A program made the position numbers and the translations under genes. From contig CAZHSB010000054.1 in the NCBI GenBank assembly GCA_964534945.1, positions 1-9,438 of the forward strand: a stretch of DNA of 9,438 bases, in the 5' to 3' direction. Of the stretch, positions 6,672 through 9,438 are shown piece by piece (the first letter of the stretch is position 1; each line of letters begins with the position of its first letter). This DNA comes from CAZHFA01 sp964534945. GTDB lineage: Bacteria > Bdellovibrionota_C > UBA2361 > CAKMMH01. Below the pieces are notes generated by a model that was not told where the DNA came from, ran no database searches, and worked only from the letters and a program-made list of their open reading frames with translations.

Positions 6672-7493
6672 ATGTTTACTAGGTTAGTGTTTATAATGTT
6701 CAGTTTAATATCATCATTTAGAGAAAATTTTGCGTTGATTTTACGTTTGTCAAAACGTGATATTGAATCAAAATACCGTGGAACATTTTTAGGAATTCTT
6801 TGGGCAATTTTTATTCCAGTACTATTACTTCTTGTTTATACATTTGTTTTTTCAGTTGTGTTTAATGCAAGGTGGGGAGAAGCACAAGGCGGAAAGGGAA
6901 GTTTTGCATTAATACTATTTTGTGGTTTAGTTTTTTTTAATCTTTTTTCTGAATGTATAGGAAGAGCACCAACGTTGATTCTTTCTAATTCTGTGTATGT
7001 GAAAAAAGTTCTTTTTCCATTAGAAATTTTACCAATAGTAGCAATGATTAGTGCAATATTTAATTTTATTTTAAGTTATATTGTTTTAATGATAGGTTTT
7101 CTTTTTATAGAGGGGATTCCTAGTATCTATGTGTTATTGGTTCCATTTCTTTTGATTCCTTTTTGTTTTTTAACGCTTGGTTTTACATATTTTCTTGCTT
7201 CTTTGGGTGTCTATATTAGAGATTTAGGACAGATTGTCGGTGTGATTATAATGGTTCTAATGTTTTTAAGTCCTATTTTTTATCCACTATCGGCGATTCC
7301 AGAGTTTTATCGAAACATTATTAATTTAAGTCCTGTTACAATTATTATAGAATCTGCTAGAGGATTAATGTTTAAAGGAATTATTCCAAATTTATTACCA
7401 CTTGTTGTTTATTTTCTAGTTTCTATAATTATTTTGTATCTTGGTTTCTTATGGTTTAAAAAAACAGAAAAAGGTTTTGCCGATGTCATCTAA
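6672..7493 (+). CDS. wzm: Wzm-type ABC-2 polysaccharide export permease
   Basis: This is a 273-residue inner-membrane protein, the transmembrane half of the exporter that moves lipid-linked polysaccharide to the periplasm. The family signature at the first cytoplasm/membrane boundary is RDIESKYRGTFLGILWAIFIP (29-49). About six membrane helices follow, with VKKVLFPLEILP (110-121), YIRDLGQIVG (181-190), a helix ending SPIFYPLSAIPE (200-211), and the typical FKKTEKGFADVI C-terminus. The length is normal. The start is uncertain: the ATG at 6672 has no clear Shine-Dalgarno sequence, and the ATG at 6696 (Met9), with an AGG 12 bases upstream, is an alternative. The N-terminal amphipathic part fits either. 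The wzt ATG lies inside its last codons (11-base overlap), a translationally coupled arrangement that fits two subunits of one transporter. Confidence 0.93.
   Translation: MFTRLVFIMFSLISSFRENFALILRLSKRDIESKYRGTFLGILWAIFIPVLLLLVYTFVFSVVFNARWGEAQGGKGSFALILFCGLVFFNLFSECIGRAPTLILSNSVYVKKVLFPLEILPIVAMISAIFNFILSYIVLMIGFLFIEGIPSIYVLLVPFLLIPFCFLTLGFTYFLASLGVYIRDLGQIVGVIIMVLMFLSPIFYPLSAIPEFYRNIINLSPVTIIIESARGLMFKGIIPNLLPLVVYFLVSIIILYLGFLWFKKTEKGFADVI
7471..7474 (+). promoter_or_regulatory. Ribosome-binding site deciding the wzt start
   Basis: AAGG, preceded by a run of A, lies inside wzm and 8 bases before the ATG at 7483. It supports the Wzt start at MSSNFSD rather than the in-frame TTG at 7441, which would add 14 residues that merely read through the end of wzm. 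Confidence 0.65.
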
Positions 7494-8829
7494 TTTTTCT
7501 GATATAACAATACAAGTTGAGAATATAAGCAAGATTTATCCAATCTTTAAAAAGCCACAAGATCGTTTAAAACAAATGATCTGGAGGAAACGTCGAACGT
7601 ATTATGAAACTTTCTGGGCATTACGAGATATTTCTTTAACAGTTCATAAAGGTGAAACATTAGGTATCTTAGGACGCAACGGTTCTGGAAAATCAACTCT
7701 TCTTCAAATTATTGCTGGAACACTTAGGGCGACGGCTGGTAATGTAAAAACTTTTGGTCGTATTGCAGCTTTGCTAGAACTTGGGGCAGGGTTTAATCCT
7801 GAGTTTACTGGAGCAGAGAATGTGATTCTTTGTGGAACAATACTTGGAATTAGTGAATCTGAGATGAAGGAGCGTTATCCAAGTATTTTAGAGTTCGCAG
7901 ATATTGGAACATTTATTGATCAGCCTGTTAAAACGTATTCTAGCGGTATGTTTGCAAGATTGGCTTTTGCCGTGGCTAGTTCTATTTCTCCTGATATTTT
8001 AATCGTTGATGAAATCTTAGCTGTAGGAGATGCAAAATTTCAAGCACGTTGTTTCACACGTTTAGCTGAGTTAAAGGCTAGCGGAACAACAATTATCCTT
8101 GTTACTCATTCACCAGAGCAAGTTATTCAACATTGCACGAAAGCTATTTTGCTTAACGCAGGATCGTTAATAGCGGAAGGAAGGCCTAAAGATGTTGTGA
8201 ATATTTATTTAGATTTGTTGTTTGGGAAGAAAAATAATAAAGATCAAGAAAAAATAGTTTCTAATGGTGATGATAAAAAATCTGACAGTAATTTTAAAGA
8301 CATTATGACTTTAGAAAATAATTTTAATTCTTTTAGAAATAATTTATCTACAGAAGATCTTTTCTCAACACGTTTTGGCTACAATAAGTACGAATATCGC
8401 TGGGGAGATCGTAGTGCTGCTATTTTAGATTATTCTGTTAGTTTTAATGGCGTGGAATATCCAAATTCTTACAAGAGTAAGGGAAATTTTGAGTTGTTAT
8501 TAAAATGTATATTTTACAAAAAAGCAATTCGCCCCGTTTTTGGTTTTGCTGTTAAAACAAAAGATGGTCTTACTATTTATAACACAAACTCTGAATTGCA
8601 GTCTGTTGATTTAGATCGGATAAAAGTTGGAGAACCTGTGTTTGTTTCTTTTAAATGGAATTTTAATTTAGCCCCTAATGATTATTTTTTATCAATTGGG
8701 CTAGCTGATTTGGGTTCGGGAACAGACGTTCCGTTAGATAGGCGTTATGATTCTATACATATAAATGTTATGGACAACATTACTTATTATGGACATGTGG
8801 ATTTGGGAGTACAGATTTCTGTGTTGTAA
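7483..8829 (+). CDS. wzt: Wzt-type polysaccharide ABC exporter ATPase with C-terminal carbohydrate-binding domain
   Basis: This is a 448-residue ATPase subunit that powers Wzm. The nucleotide-binding domain (about 8-245) has Walker A GRNGSGKST (64-72), the region LLELGAGFNPEFTGAENV (97-114) typical of polysaccharide ABC ATPases, signature YSSGM (152-156), Walker B ILIVDE (172-177) and H-loop His209 in VTHS. A hydrophilic Lys/Asn/Asp-rich linker (about 248-285) leads to a C-terminal domain (about 298-448). That domain starts near YEYRWGDRSAAILDYSV and has an alternating beta pattern matching the Wzt_C immunoglobulin-like fold. In E. coli O8/O9a exporters, this extra domain binds the modified non-reducing end of the finished O-antigen and makes export depend on it. 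That the same holds here is inference, strengthened by a methyltransferase gene 19 bases downstream. All catalytic motifs are intact. Confidence 0.93.
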   Translation: MSSNFSDITIQVENISKIYPIFKKPQDRLKQMIWRKRRTYYETFWALRDISLTVHKGETLGILGRNGSGKSTLLQIIAGTLRATAGNVKTFGRIAALLELGAGFNPEFTGAENVILCGTILGISESEMKERYPSILEFADIGTFIDQPVKTYSSGMFARLAFAVASSISPDILIVDEILAVGDAKFQARCFTRLAELKASGTTIILVTHSPEQVIQHCTKAILLNAGSLIAEGRPKDVVNIYLDLLFGKKNNKDQEKIVSNGDDKKSDSNFKDIMTLENNFNSFRNNLSTEDLFSTRFGYNKYEYRWGDRSAAILDYSVSFNGVEYPNSYKSKGNFELLLKCIFYKKAIRPVFGFAVKTKDGLTIYNTNSELQSVDLDRIKVGEPVFVSFKWNFNLAPNDYFLSIGLADLGSGTDVPLDRRYDSIHINVMDNITYYGHVDLGVQISVL

Positions 8830-8848
8830 TAAACAAAGGCAAGAAGTT

Positions 8849-9438
8849 ATGAACGATTTTATTTATGATAAGCAATTTAGGGTATGGCATAGGTCAAATC
8901 TTGAAAACTTTGCTTACTCTGATGGAGAAGAAGTTGAAAAGTATCTTTATGATGTTGTCTCTTCTTCAAAAGATAAATCTTCTCATTCTCAAGAATTAAA
9001 TAGTCACATTAAAGATTGGCCGACCGAATATCATTTAAGCTCCGTTAGACAAAATCTTTTACGTCCGTTTGATTTTTCAAAATGCAACCGTATTTTAGAT
9101 CTTGGTTGTGGTTGTGGTGCAATTTTAAGATTTTTTGGAGAAAGTGGCACAAAAGAAGTTATCGGGGTTGATGGAAGTTTTGCTAGAGCCAAGGTTGCTT
9201 CTGCTAGATGTGAAGATCTTTCAAATGTCAATGTGTATGTTTCAAATTTAATGGATTTTAAGTCAGAAGAAAAGTTTGATGTCATTTCTCTTATAGGAGT
9301 ATTAGAATATTCACCAATGTTTATAGATTCTGAGGATCCTGTTAATACTTGTCTTAAACATTGTATGGATATGCTTTCTGATAATGGAACGTTAATAATT
9401 GCGATAGAAAATCAGTTGGGATTAAAATATTTTGCAGG
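8849..9438 (+). CDS. Class I SAM-dependent methyltransferase, N-terminal part (truncated by window)
   Basis: An ATG at 8849, with AAAGG nine bases upstream, opens a frame that continues to the right edge (196 complete residues, no stop). After an 80-residue N-terminal segment, SAM-binding motif I is RILDLGCGCGAILRFFGE (about 82-99). VIGVDGS (about 104-110) gives the acidic strand-2 residue, and FDVISLIGVLEYSPMF (about 143-158) is the motif IV region. The visible end, GTLIIAIENQLGLKYFAG, resembles an IENxLGLKYFAG motif I associate with methyltransferases in polysaccharide clusters, some of which are fused to glycosyltransferase domains. Whether this one is fused cannot be seen. The gap to wzt is 19 bases, so it belongs to the export operon. 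A plausible role is methylation of the glycan, possibly an end-cap; the acceptor is unknown. Confidence 0.88.
   Translation, partial: MNDFIYDKQFRVWHRSNLENFAYSDGEEVEKYLYDVVSSSKDKSSHSQELNSHIKDWPTEYHLSSVRQNLLRPFDFSKCNRILDLGCGCGAILRFFGESGTKEVIGVDGSFARAKVASARCEDLSNVNVYVSNLMDFKSEEKFDVISLIGVLEYSPMFIDSEDPVNTCLKHCMDMLSDNGTLIIAIENQLGLKYFA

Noticed and set aside
9031..9285. 84-codon minus-strand open frame opposite the methyltransferase
   Set aside because: The plus strand here encodes clear SAM-binding motifs; the reverse frame shows no domain or initiation signal.

Overview
The window is AT-rich throughout (roughly 30% GC by eye) and densely coding on both strands. It looks like part of a surface-polysaccharide (O-antigen or capsule type) locus of a diderm (Gram-negative-type) bacterium. 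The main evidence is an ABC-2 polysaccharide exporter of the Wzm/Wzt type, accompanied by a tandem-domain family 2 glycosyltransferase, two large multi-pass membrane proteins of the kinds found in glycan loci, a SAM-dependent methyltransferase and a lipoprotein. The phylum cannot be read from the sequence. The poly-serine lipoprotein linker and the very low GC are suggestive but not diagnostic.

Layout, left to right. (1) Positions 1-1519, minus strand: a polytopic membrane protein (GT-C-like), cut by the left edge. (2) 1556-2395, minus: a lipoprotein with a serine-rich linker and an unrecognised C-terminal domain, 37 bases upstream of gene 1 and probably co-transcribed with it. (3) 2396-2562: a 167-base divergent promoter region. 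(4) 2563-3207, plus: a peptidase E-like (S51) serine hydrolase. (5) 3253-4638, minus: a DUF2142-type membrane protein, convergent with gene 4. (6) 4650-6491, minus: a 613-residue protein with two GT2 domains, forming a tight pair with gene 5. (7) 6492-6671: a 180-base, very AT-rich divergent region with three closely spaced dyad-symmetric sequences. (8) 6672-7493, wzm; 7483-8829, wzt; and 8849 to the right edge, a methyltransferase. These are all plus strand and tightly packed, so probably one operon.

Inferred joint role: cytoplasmic GT2 enzymes build a glycan on a lipid carrier, and the methyltransferase may modify or cap it. The Wzt C-terminal domain may then recognise the finished chain before Wzm/Wzt export it. 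The DUF2142 and GT-C-like membrane proteins could add sugars or decorate the chain from lipid-linked donors on the periplasmic side. The peptidase E-like enzyme has no obvious link to this pathway.

Most of the window is recognisable polysaccharide-export content. I do not see clear evidence of an undescribed system. The points most worth a second look are the lipoprotein's unassigned C-terminal domain, the possible Wzt/methyltransferase coupling, and the dyad cluster in the wzm/GT2 divergent region. No rRNA, tRNA, CRISPR array, insertion sequence or convincing intrinsic terminator was seen, and no gene-free stretch exceeds 300 bases.
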